Assembly (NCBI RefSeq): GCF_902830275.1 | Contig: NZ_CADESW010000006.1 | Span: 296,140-360,139, forward strand | Direction: 5' to 3' | Length of the DNA: 64,000 bases | Source of the DNA: Burkholderia stagnalis | GTDB lineage: Bacteria > Pseudomonadota > Gammaproteobacteria > Burkholderiales > Burkholderiaceae | Part shown: positions 26,668-36,060 of the stretch, piece by piece | Layout: each line of letters begins with the position of its first letter | Numbering within the stretch: the stretch's first letter is position 1 | Notes under the pieces: model-generated | The model's input: only the letters and a program-made list of their open reading frames with translations | Databases searched by the model: none | Told to the model about the DNA's origin: nothing | Program-made: the position numbers and the translations under genes

Positions 26668-27422
26668 ACCACGCGCCTCATCCAGCACCGCTGCTCGACG
26701 TGCGCGTCGAGCACAAGCAATACGCGGCGCGCACGGTGCTCGCCCGCGTTGCGCTGCAGATCGGACGCGGCGAGATCGTGAGCCTCGTCGGGCCGAGCGG
26801 TTGCGGCAAGAGCACGTTGCTGCGCATCGTCGCGGGGCTCGACCGCACGTATCGCGGAGAAGTCCGGCTCGACGGCGTCGCGCAGCACGAACCGTCGCCG
26901 CACATCGGCGTGATCTTCCAGGAGCCTCGGCTGCTGCCGTGGCTCAGCGTGGCCGACAACGTCGGCTTCGCGGCCGGCCGCCACGGCGGGCGCGATCCGC
27001 GTGTTGCGCCGCTGCTCGACGAGGTCGGCCTTGCGGCATTCGCGCATGCGCTGCCGTCGGCCTTGTCGGGCGGCATGGCGCAACGCGCGGCGCTCGCGCG
27101 CGGCCTGTTCTCGCAGCCGGCGCTGCTGTTGCTCGACGAGCCGTTCAGCGCGGTCGACGCGATGACGCGCATGCGGCTGCAGGCGCTGCTGCTGGCGCTC
27201 GTCGCGACGCACGGCACGAGCGCGCTCGTCGTCACGCACGATCTGGACGAAGCGCTTTATCTCAGCGATCGCGTGCTGCTGCTCGCCGCCGATCCGGGAC
27301 GCATCGACCGCGAAATCCGCGTCGACCGGCCGCGCCCGCGCGAGCGGCACGATCCGCTGCTTGCGCAACTTCGTGCGGAATTGCTGGCCAACCTCGACCG
27401 GCAGGCGTTGGCGGCCGACTGA
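26664..27422 (+). CDS. Sulfonate-type ABC transporter ATP-binding protein
   Basis: A 252-aa SsuB/TauB-type ATPase. Walker A GPSGCGKST, Q-loop FQEPRLLPWLSV (typical of the sulfonate/nitrate/taurine group), signature LSGGMAQR, Walker B LLLLDEPFSAVD, H-loop VVTHDLDEAL. The ATG overlaps the permease stop (ATGA), giving a three-gene coupled operon. Its TGA stop lies at the first unit of the pentanucleotide repeat array that fills the space up to the convergent cystine-type operon. Confidence 0.88.
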   Translation: MNHAPHPAPLLDVRVEHKQYAARTVLARVALQIGRGEIVSLVGPSGCGKSTLLRIVAGLDRTYRGEVRLDGVAQHEPSPHIGVIFQEPRLLPWLSVADNVGFAAGRHGGRDPRVAPLLDEVGLAAFAHALPSALSGGMAQRAALARGLFSQPALLLLDEPFSAVDAMTRMRLQALLLALVATHGTSALVVTHDLDEALYLSDRVLLLAADPGRIDREIRVDRPRPRERHDPLLAQLRAELLANLDRQALAAD

Positions 27423-27648
27423 GCTGAGCTGAACTGAGCTGAGCCGAGCTGAGTCGAGCTGAGTCGAGCTGAGTCGAGCTGAGTCGAGTCGAGCCGAGCT
27501 GAGCTGAGCTGAGCTGAGCTGAGCTGAGCTGAGCTGAGCTGAGCTGAGCTGAGCTGAGCTGAGCTGAGCTGAGCTGAGCTGAGCTGAGCCGAGCTGAGCC
27601 AAGCCAAGCCGAGCCAAGCCAAGCCGAGCCAAGCCAAGCCGAGCCGCA
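27421..27648. repeat. Pentanucleotide tandem repeat array (GAGCT)n
   Basis: About 45 units of 5 bp in 228 bp. The centre (27496-27585) is 18 perfect GAGCT units. The left flank has variant units GAACT, GAGCC, GAGTC; the right flank grades into GAGCC and AAGCC. The array fills exactly the gap between two convergent operons, beginning at the stop codon of the upstream ATPase gene and ending four bases before the next gene's stop. Frames through it spell Ser-Ser-Ala-Gln-Leu on the minus strand but none is a gene. Such arrays change length by slippage and are useful strain markers. Confidence 0.95.
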
Positions 27649-27652
27649 TCGC

Positions 27653-28411
27653 TCAGAACACAGGCACACCCTGCGCCAACGTCGACACGAAGCGCGCGGT
27701 ACGCGGATCGCGCGGCCGCGCAAACAGCTCGCGCGACGCCCCCGCCTCCACCACCCGTCCGTCGGCGAGAAACACCGCATCGTTGGCGATCGACGCGGCG
27801 AGCCTGAGATCGTGTGTCGCCATCAGCATCGTCGTGCCTTCGAGCGCGAGCTGCCGCAGCACCTCGACCACCTCGACCGACAGCTCGGGATCGAGCGCCG
27901 ACGTCGGCTCGTCGCACAACAGCACCTGCGGCGACGGCGCGAGCGCGCGCGCGATCGCGACGCGCTGCTGCTGGCCGCCCGACAGCGTCGACGGCCACGC
28001 ATCGGCCTTGTCCGCGATGCCGACCTTCGCGAGCAGCGCGAGCGCCCGCTCACGCGCGCGTTCGCGCGGCCACTTCTGCACGGTCACGAGCCCTTCCATC
28101 ACGTTCTGCACGACGCTCAGGTGCGGAAACAGCTGGAAGTTCTGGAACACCATCCCCGTCTGCCGGCGCACCGCGAACACGTCGTCGCGCGACGGCTTGC
28201 GGCCCGCCGAGAATACGACGCGCGCGTCGCCGACCGCGAGCGCGCCCGATTCGGGCACCTCGAGCAGGTTCACGCAGCGCAGCAGCGTGCTCTTGCCGCT
28301 GCCGGACGGGCCGATCAGCGCGGTGACGCTGCCGGGCTGCAGCGCGAGATCGACGTCGGCGAGCACGCGATGCGCGCCGAACGACTTGCCGATGCGTTCG
28401 AGCCGGATCAT
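27653..28411 (-). CDS. tcyC: Cystine-type amino-acid ABC transporter ATP-binding protein
   Basis: A 252-aa polar amino-acid uptake ATPase (TcyC/TcyN/GlnQ group). Walker A GPSGSGKST, Q-loop VFQNFQLFPHLSVVQNV, signature LSGGQQQRVAIARAL, Walker B VLLCDEPTSALDPE, H-loop MATHDL. The ATG at 28411 overlaps the permease stop (ATGA); longer upstream frames overlap the permease and were rejected. With the next two genes it forms a standard binding protein-permease-ATPase operon. The cystine assignment rests on overall resemblance to the Tcy/FliY-YecSC group and is tentative. Confidence 0.85.
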   Translation of the reverse strand: MIRLERIGKSFGAHRVLADVDLALQPGSVTALIGPSGSGKSTLLRCVNLLEVPESGALAVGDARVVFSAGRKPSRDDVFAVRRQTGMVFQNFQLFPHLSVVQNVMEGLVTVQKWPRERARERALALLAKVGIADKADAWPSTLSGGQQQRVAIARALAPSPQVLLCDEPTSALDPELSVEVVEVLRQLALEGTTMLMATHDLRLAASIANDAVFLADGRVVEAGASRELFARPRDPRTARFVSTLAQGVPVF

Positions 28412-29088
28412 CGCAGCTCCGCCTGGAACAGCGCATGCCGGCCGAAATGCGCTTCGAGCCGGCGCTGCGCGGTGGACAGCACCGAGCTGAACAGCAGATA
28501 GATCAATGCGGCCTCGGTATAGAGAATCAGCGGCTCGTACGTGACCGCCGCGATGCGCTGCGCGGCCTGGAAGATCTCGGGCACGGTCAGCACGGCCGCG
28601 AGCGACGTGTCCTTCACGAGCGAGATGAACGAGTTCGACAGCGCGGGCAGCGCGACGCGCGCCGCCTGCGGCAGGATCGCGCGGCGCAGCGCCTGCGCGC
28701 GCGTCATCGCCATCGAGTACGCGGCCTCCCACTGCCCTTTCGGAATCGATTCGATCACGCCGCGGATCACCTCGGCGTTATACGCGCCGACGTTCAGCGA
28801 GAAGCCGATCACGGCCGCCGTCAGCGGCTCGAGCACGATCCCGACGTTCGGCAGCCCGTAGAAGATCACGAACAGCTGCACGAGCAGCGGCGAGCCGCGA
28901 AACAGCCAGATGTAGAAACGCACGGCCGCCTGCGCCCAGCGCGGCCCGAACAGGCGCGCGAGCGCGGCGGCGAACGCGAGCAGCAGCCCGATCGCGAACG
29001 ACGCCAGCGTCAGCGGCACCGTGAACACGAGCCCCGCGTACAGCAGCGGCCACAGCGACTGCGTCATCAGGTGAAGCCATGCCGGCAT
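28408..29088 (-). CDS. tcyB: Cystine-type amino-acid ABC transporter permease
   Basis: A 226-aa inner-membrane permease of the HisM/YecS type with about five membrane segments. The conserved FRGSPLLVQLFVIFYGLP and the EAA loop EAAYSMAMTRAQALRRAILPQA, followed by PALSNSFISLVKDTSLA, are diagnostic of polar amino-acid permeases. Translationally coupled to the ATPase gene and 14 bases downstream of the binding-protein gene. Confidence 0.87.
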   Translation of the reverse strand: MPAWLHLMTQSLWPLLYAGLVFTVPLTLASFAIGLLLAFAAALARLFGPRWAQAAVRFYIWLFRGSPLLVQLFVIFYGLPNVGIVLEPLTAAVIGFSLNVGAYNAEVIRGVIESIPKGQWEAAYSMAMTRAQALRRAILPQAARVALPALSNSFISLVKDTSLAAVLTVPEIFQAAQRIAAVTYEPLILYTEAALIYLLFSSVLSTAQRRLEAHFGRHALFQAELR

Positions 29089-29102
29089 CGTTCAGCCTCG
29101 CG

Positions 29103-29885
29103 TCACTGCTGCGACACGTCGCGGCCGAAGTACTTCTGCGAGATCTTCGCGTAGGTGCCGTCCGCACGGATGTCGGCGAGCGCCTTGTCGATCGCCGCGC
29201 GCAGCTCGGGGCTGCCCTTGCGGATCAGCACGCCCGACTGGTCGCCCGCGCCGGACGTGTCGGTCGCCGCGATCTTCAGCTTCGCGTCGGGCTTGTGCTT
29301 GCGGAAGTCGAGGTACGACAGCGAATCGTTGATCGTCGCGTCGACGCGGCCCGACGTCAGCAGGTCGATCGATTCGTTGAAGCCCTGCACGGGCACGACG
29401 TCCGCGCCATGCGCGGCCGCAAGCTTGCCGAAGTTGCTGGTCAGCGTGTTCGCCGATTTGCGCCCCTTCAGGTCGTCGAACGAGCGGATCGTCGCGTTGT
29501 CGGCGCGCACGATCAGCACGGCGCGCGACGTGATGTACGGCGTCGAAAAATCGTATTTCTGCTTGCGCGCGTCGGTGATCGACACTTCGTTGACGACCGC
29601 GTCGTAGCGGTTCACGTCGAGGCCCGCGATCAGCCCGTCCCACTTGCCTTCGACGAACTGCGGCTTCACGCCGAGGCGCTGCGCGATCGCGGCCGCGATG
29701 TCGACGTCGAAGCCCGTCAGCTTGCCCGTCTCGTCGTGATACGTGAACGGCGCGTAGGTGCCTTCGGTGCCGACCCGGAACACGCCGGACGACTTGATCT
29801 GCGCGAGATCGTCGGCGGCGAATGCGCTCGTGGCCGCGACGGCCTGCAGCAGCGCGACGAGCAGAATGGAGCGGATGATTTTCAT
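29103..29885 (-). CDS. tcyA: Cystine-type amino-acid ABC transporter, periplasmic binding protein
   Basis: A 260-aa family-3 solute-binding protein (TcyA/FliY-like). Signal peptide of about 23 residues ending SAFA, then GTEGTYAPFTYHDETGKLTGFDVDI, the family signature; further on WDGLIAGLDVNRYDAVVNEV and DLKGRKSANTLTSNFGK. First gene of the leftward operon, so the operon promoter should be in the gap 29886-30215. Confidence 0.87.
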   Translation of the reverse strand: MKIIRSILLVALLQAVAATSAFAADDLAQIKSSGVFRVGTEGTYAPFTYHDETGKLTGFDVDIAAAIAQRLGVKPQFVEGKWDGLIAGLDVNRYDAVVNEVSITDARKQKYDFSTPYITSRAVLIVRADNATIRSFDDLKGRKSANTLTSNFGKLAAAHGADVVPVQGFNESIDLLTSGRVDATINDSLSYLDFRKHKPDAKLKIAATDTSGAGDQSGVLIRKGSPELRAAIDKALADIRADGTYAKISQKYFGRDVSQQ

Positions 29886-30215
29886 GGTGCGGACCCCGAA
29901 CGATGGAAGGGATTAAACCCGCCGGCCCGAGCGGCCGCGCGAGAGGTCCGCGAATTCTACCGACGCGCCGATGCCCGGCAAAAACGCAAATCCGCTAACG
30001 ATATGAGCGCGTCGAATAACGCGCCGGCCGGCCTCTCGCGCATTCCGCAGATGAAACCCGTCGCAATGCGGCGCGGCTATCGTCCGACGATTCGTTACCG
30101 GCGGTTACAGAAGCGACACTGCGGTATCACCCGTGCGGCGCGCGCTACGTACCATGAATACATCGTGAACCGATTGCTCGCGGGCCCCGCTGCCCGCGAA
30201 CGGAGTGGACGGCAA
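29886..30215. other. Divergent intergenic region
   Basis: 330 bases without a credible gene between the cystine-type operon (leftward) and a small secreted-protein gene (rightward). It should contain both promoters. No clear -35/-10 pair, operator or hairpin stood out. Confidence 0.4.
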
Positions 30216-30494
30216 ATGAAACACATCCTGGTGTCCTGCACGCTCGGCATCGCGGCCGCCTGCCTGCCGGCAAGCACGTTCGCGCGTACCGACATCGGCG
30301 TGTATTTCGGCGCGCCGGGGCCCGTGATCGAGGCGCCGCCGCCTGTGTACTACGCGCCGCCTCCGCCCGTCATTTATGAGCCGGCACCCGTGTATTACGG
30401 CCCGTACTACGGCGATTACCGTTACCGCTACTACCGCCACGACAACGGCTGGCATCGCGGCTGGCGTCATCACCACCATCACGACGACGATTGA
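30216..30494 (+). CDS. Small secreted Pro/Tyr/His-rich protein
   Basis: 92 aa. A signal peptide (about 1-23, ending TFA) is followed by repeated proline-tyrosine runs (APPPPVIYEPAPVYYGPYY) and a C-terminal His/Asp tail, HHHHHDDD. Such small periplasmic or cell-surface proteins are common in Burkholderia; the His-Asp end suggests metal binding, as inference only. The ATG at 30216 is preceded by GGAG about 12 bases upstream. No neighbour suggests a pathway. Confidence 0.7.
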   Translation: MKHILVSCTLGIAAACLPASTFARTDIGVYFGAPGPVIEAPPPVYYAPPPPVIYEPAPVYYGPYYGDYRYRYYRHDNGWHRGWRHHHHHDDD

Positions 30495-30589
30495 GCGCCG
30501 CCTGACGACCGCCGCGGACGCGTCCCGCCGGGGAATCCGTTCAATGCGCGCGCCGGCTCCCGAGCCGGCGCGTGCGCATCACGCGCCGC

Positions 30590-32044
30590 TCACCACGGCA
30601 ACGAATACGTCTTCGTATTGGTGAAGCTCTTCATCGCTTCCTGCACGCCTTCCTTGTAGCCGAGCCCCGAATCCTTCACGCCGCCGAACGGCGTCAGCTC
30701 GAGCCGGTAGCCGGGCACCTCGCGCACGTTCACGCTGCCCACTTCCAGCTCGGTGATGAAGCGCGTGATGTAGTCGAAGCGGTTCGTGCAGATCGACGAC
30801 GACAGCGCGTAATCGGTGCTGTTCGACATCCGGATCGCCTCGTCGATGTCGCGAAAGCGCATGATCGGCGACACGGGCCCGAACGTCTCGTGCTTCACGA
30901 GCGGCATGTCGGGCGTCACCCGATCGACGACGGTCGGCGCATACAGCGCGCCGTCGCGCACGTTGCCGGCCAGCAGGCGCGCGCCGCGCGCGATCGCGTC
31001 GTTCACCTGCTGTTCGCAGAACCGTGCGGCCGCCTCGTCGATCACCGTGCCCATGTCGACCGACGGGTCGGCCGGATCGCCGTACGACCACGCGCGCGTT
31101 TTCTCCACCACGAGCTCGGTGAAGCGATCGGCCACCGCTTCGTGCACGAGCATCCGCTTGATCGCGGTGCAGCGCTGCCCCGAATTCTTGTACGAGCCCG
31201 ACACCGCGAGCGTGCTCGCCTCGTCGAGGTCCGCATCCTCCATCACGATGATCGGATCGTTGCCGCCCAGTTCGAGCACCGCGCGCCGGTAGCCCATCCG
31301 CGCGGCGATCGACTTGCCGATCGACACGCCGCCGGTGAACGTGATCAGGTCGATCGCGGGGTGCGTGATCAGCTCGTCGGCGATGTGCCTCGGGTCGCCG
31401 GTGATCACCTGCAGCATCTGCGGCAGCAGGCCCGCCTCGTACAGGATGTCCGCGAACAGGTAGCACGAGAGCGGCACCTTCTCCGACGGCTTCACGACGA
31501 TCCGGTTGTTGGTCGCGACCGACGGCACGACCTTGTGCGCGACCTGGTTCATCGGGTGGTTGAACGGCGTGATCGCCGAGATCACGCCGAGCAGCGGCTC
31601 GCGCTGCGTGTACACGCGGCGCTTCGTGCCGTGCGGCGTCAGGTCGCACGAGAAGATCTGCCCGTCGTCCTTCAGCACTTCGCCCGCGCCGAACGTCAGC
31701 ACGTCGGCGACGCGGCCCGCTTCGTACGTCGAATCCTTGATGCAGAGGCCGGCTTCGGCCGTGATCAGCGCCGCGATCTGCGCGGTGCGCGCACGCACGA
31801 GGTCGGCCGCGCGCCGCAGGATCGCCGCGCGGTCGTGGCGCGTCAGCGACGGCCGGTACGCGCGCGCCACCGCGAACGCGCGCCGCACGTCGTCGAGGGT
31901 CGCCTTCGGCACGGTGCCGACCCGCGCGCCGTCGTACGGATTGCGCACGTCGATCACTTCATCGCGACGGACCTGCTCGCCGTCGATCCGCAACGCCTCG
32001 TGGCGGATCTCGCGTGCGGCCGTCGGTGCTGCAATGGCGTTCAT
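30590..32044 (-). CDS. phnY: Phosphonoacetaldehyde dehydrogenase
   Basis: A 484-aa NAD-dependent aldehyde dehydrogenase, second gene after phnA with 29 bases between them. It oxidises phosphonoacetaldehyde to phosphonoacetate, the substrate of PhnA. Family marks: NHPMNQVAHKVVPSVATNN, FTGGVSIGKSIA (cofactor site), LELGGNDPIIV (general-base Glu), SGQRCTAIKR (catalytic Cys) and FGPVSPIMRFRD. Length equals that of known PhnY. A longer upstream frame is a shadow of phnA. Generic ALDH is the alternative, but the phnA neighbour makes PhnY the best call. Confidence 0.88.
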   Translation of the reverse strand: MNAIAAPTAAREIRHEALRIDGEQVRRDEVIDVRNPYDGARVGTVPKATLDDVRRAFAVARAYRPSLTRHDRAAILRRAADLVRARTAQIAALITAEAGLCIKDSTYEAGRVADVLTFGAGEVLKDDGQIFSCDLTPHGTKRRVYTQREPLLGVISAITPFNHPMNQVAHKVVPSVATNNRIVVKPSEKVPLSCYLFADILYEAGLLPQMLQVITGDPRHIADELITHPAIDLITFTGGVSIGKSIAARMGYRRAVLELGGNDPIIVMEDADLDEASTLAVSGSYKNSGQRCTAIKRMLVHEAVADRFTELVVEKTRAWSYGDPADPSVDMGTVIDEAAARFCEQQVNDAIARGARLLAGNVRDGALYAPTVVDRVTPDMPLVKHETFGPVSPIMRFRDIDEAIRMSNSTDYALSSSICTNRFDYITRFITELEVGSVNVREVPGYRLELTPFGGVKDSGLGYKEGVQEAMKSFTNTKTYSLPW

Positions 32045-32073
32045 GGCTGAGTCCCTTTGCGGTTTCGGATGCG

Positions 32074-33646
<1,573 letters not shown>

Positions 33647-33647
<1 letters not shown>

Positions 33648-35035
33648 TGCGTCCCTTCTGGATCGAACAAGCGCTGATCGGCGACGGCGAACTCGCGCCG
33701 GCCCTGCAAGGCGCGGCGCAGGCCGACGTCTGCATCGTCGGCGGCGGCTTCACCGGGCTCTGGACCGCGATCCAGGCCAAGCAGCAGAACCCCGCGCTCG
33801 ACATCGCGATACTCGAAAGCGACCTGTGCGGCGCCGGCGCGAGCGGCCGCAACGGCGGATGCCTGCTCACGTGGTCCGCGAAATTCCTGACGCTGCGGCG
33901 CCTGTTCGGCGAGGCCGAGGCGATCCGGCTCGTGAAGGCGTCCGAGGCGGCCGTGCAGCACATCGCCGAGTTTTGCCGCACGCACGGGATCGACGCGGAG
34001 CTGCGGCTCGACGGCACGCTGTACACCGCGACGTCGCCCGCGCAGGTCGGCACGCTCGCGCCGGTGCTCGACGCGCTCGCCGCGTGCGGGATCCACAGCT
34101 ACGAGGCGCTGCCGCCGGCCGAAGTCGCGCGCCGCTCGGGCTCCGCGCGCAATCTCGACGGCGTGTACTCGCCGGTCGCCGCGACCGTGCATCCCGGCAA
34201 GCTCGTGCGCGGGCTGCGCCGCGCCGCGCGCGCGATGGGCATCCGCATCCACGAGCGCACGCCGCTGCTCGATTTCACGCCGGGGCCGCGGGTCGTCGTG
34301 CGCACGCCGGCCGGCAGCGTCACCGCCGGCAAGCTCGTGTTCGCGATCAACGCGTGGATGGCGAGCCGCTTTCCGCAATTCGCGCGCACCATCGCCGTCG
34401 TGTCGAGCGACATGATCATCACCGAGCCATGCCCGGCGCTGCTCGCGCGGGCGGGGCTCGTCGACGGCGTGTCGGTGCTCGATTCGCGGATCTTCGTGTA
34501 CTACTACCGCAGCACGCCCGACGGGCGGCTGATGCTCGGCAAGGGCGGCAACACGTTCGCGTGGCGCGGGCGCATCGCGCCGGTATTCGACCAGCGCTCG
34601 CCGTACGAGGCGCAGCTCACGCGCAGCCTGCACGCGTTCTTCCCGTCGCTCGCCGGCGTGCCGATCACCACGAGCTGGAACGGCCCGTCGGACCGCTCGG
34701 TGACGGGCTTCCCGTTCTTCGGCCGCCTCGACGGCGCGCCGAACGTGTTCTACGGCTTCGGCTATTCGGGCAACGGCGTGGGGCCGACCTACATGGGCGG
34801 GCAGATCCTGTCGTCGCTGGTGCTCGATCTCGACAACGCGTGGACGCGCAGCCCGCTCACGCGCGGCCCGCTCGGGCACTTCCCGCCGGAGCCGTTCCGC
34901 TACGTCGGCTCGCACGTGGTGCGCAACGCGATCCGCCGCAAGGAACGGGCCGAGGATGCGCACCGGCAGCCGTGGATCGTCGATACGTGGCTGTCGAAGC
35001 TCGCGAGCGCGGCGGGGAAGGCGGACAAGGCGTAA
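33647..35035 (+). CDS. FAD-dependent amine oxidoreductase of the phosphonate locus
   Basis: A 462-aa DAO-type flavoenzyme. FAD-binding ADVCIVGGGFTGLWTAIQAK (Rossmann glycines 31-36), then GAGASGRNGGCLLTWSAK, typical of glycine/amine oxidases and gamma-glutamylputrescine-oxidase-like proteins, and a C-terminal FYGFGYSGNGVGPTYMGGQ FAD contact. It is divergent from phnA-phnY across a shared promoter. No PhnW transaminase is nearby, so this enzyme may convert 2-aminoethylphosphonate or an N-alkyl form to phosphonoacetaldehyde, feeding PhnY. Relatives in phosphonate clusters are known to act this way; here it is inference from context. Confidence 0.8.
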
Positions 35036-35077
35036 GGCCGCAGATTGTGCGCGACGTCGCGTCGCGCACCATGAGAA

Positions 35078-35097
35078 AAGGGCGCCGCAGCGCCCTT
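35078..35097 (-). terminator. Hairpin terminator between convergent genes
   Basis: AAGGGCGC (35078-35085), loop CGCA, GCGCCCTT (35090-35097). On the minus strand it is followed by TT, then CTC after the paired T residues, suiting the end of the GntR gene; it may also serve the oxidoreductase gene from the other side. Confidence 0.6.
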
Positions 35098-35156
35098 GCT
35101 TCAGTTCCTCGGTTCCCGCCCGGCGCGCCGCCGCTACGGCTGCGTGCGCGACGCGC

Positions 35157-35888
35157 TCACACCCGCTCCGTCTTCGCGCGCGCCGCCGCGCTGCCCGCCG
35201 CCGGCACGCTCTGCCCGTGCGTGCGGCGCATCCGCGCGAGGCCGTGCGCGACGTGCTCGCGCACGAGCGCGACCGCCTTCTCCTCGTCGCCGCCGCCGAG
35301 CGCCTGCACGATCTTCTCGTGCTCGGACACCGACACCGACAGCGCATCCTCCTCGGCCTCGATCGCCGCCTGCCGCAGCAGGCCGAGCTGCCGCACGAGG
35401 CGGCGATACGTATCGGTCAGGTGCGTGTTGCCGACGCCGACCACCATCGCGTCGTGGAACTGCACGTTGAGCTCGGTATAGCGCGTGACGTCGCGCGCCT
35501 TCGCCGCCGCCTTCATCGACTGGATGATGCCCTTCAGCACCTTCAGCGTATCGGGCGAGATGCGCTTCGCAAGCGCGCGCGCGACCGACTCGTCGAGCAT
35601 CGCGCGCACTTCGTAGATTTCCTCGGCCTCGCGCAGCGGCACGACGCGCACCGTCACGCCGCGGTTCTTCTCGTTGCGCAGCAGGCCGGCCTGCTCGAGC
35701 GCGCGGAACGCCTCGCGCACGGGGCCGCGCGACACGTTCAGCCTGGTGGCGATGTCGACTTCGTTGAGCTTCTCGCCGGGCACGTATTCGCCGGACACGA
35801 TCGCGCGCTCGAGCATGTCCTGGACGAGCATCGCGAGCGACTGGCTCTGCAGGAGTTCGATGGCGTTGAGCGCGTTCGGGGCAGTCAT
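35157..35888 (-). CDS. GntR/FadR-family transcriptional regulator
   Basis: 243 aa. N-terminal winged helix: YVPGEKLNEVDIATRLNVSRGPVREAFRALEQAGLL. C-terminal all-helical FCD ligand domain (about 90-225) with the metal-site residues DVTRYTELNVQFHDAMV, VRQLGLL and SVSEHEKIVQAL. Located next to the phosphonate genes and pointing at the oxidoreductase gene. ATTGTCAACA occurs both in its own upstream region (35970-35979) and in the phnA/oxidoreductase divergent promoter, so it probably controls both, with a phosphonate intermediate as likely ligand (inference). Longer starts lack a ribosome site. Confidence 0.85.
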   Translation of the reverse strand: MTAPNALNAIELLQSQSLAMLVQDMLERAIVSGEYVPGEKLNEVDIATRLNVSRGPVREAFRALEQAGLLRNEKNRGVTVRVVPLREAEEIYEVRAMLDESVARALAKRISPDTLKVLKGIIQSMKAAAKARDVTRYTELNVQFHDAMVVGVGNTHLTDTYRRLVRQLGLLRQAAIEAEEDALSVSVSEHEKIVQALGGGDEEKAVALVREHVAHGLARMRRTHGQSVPAAGSAAARAKTERV

Positions 35889-36060
35889 GGTCGGGCAGGC
35901 AGCAGGGCTGCGGTGGAAGACGAAGGCGCCAGATCGGCGAATGACCGTTGTATACGCCCGAGCCCGCACATTGTCAACAGTTTTCAGTCTCCAAACTGCC
36001 GCTCCACCGGCCGCCGCGATGCCGGCAGGCTGCCCCGCCCGGCATCGCGGCATGCGCCCG

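Noticed and set aside
27257..27998. Ser/Ala/Gln/Leu repeat proteins through the GAGCT array
   Set aside because: Any frame through a 5-bp repeat is periodic; no start signals, and they overlap real genes on both sides.
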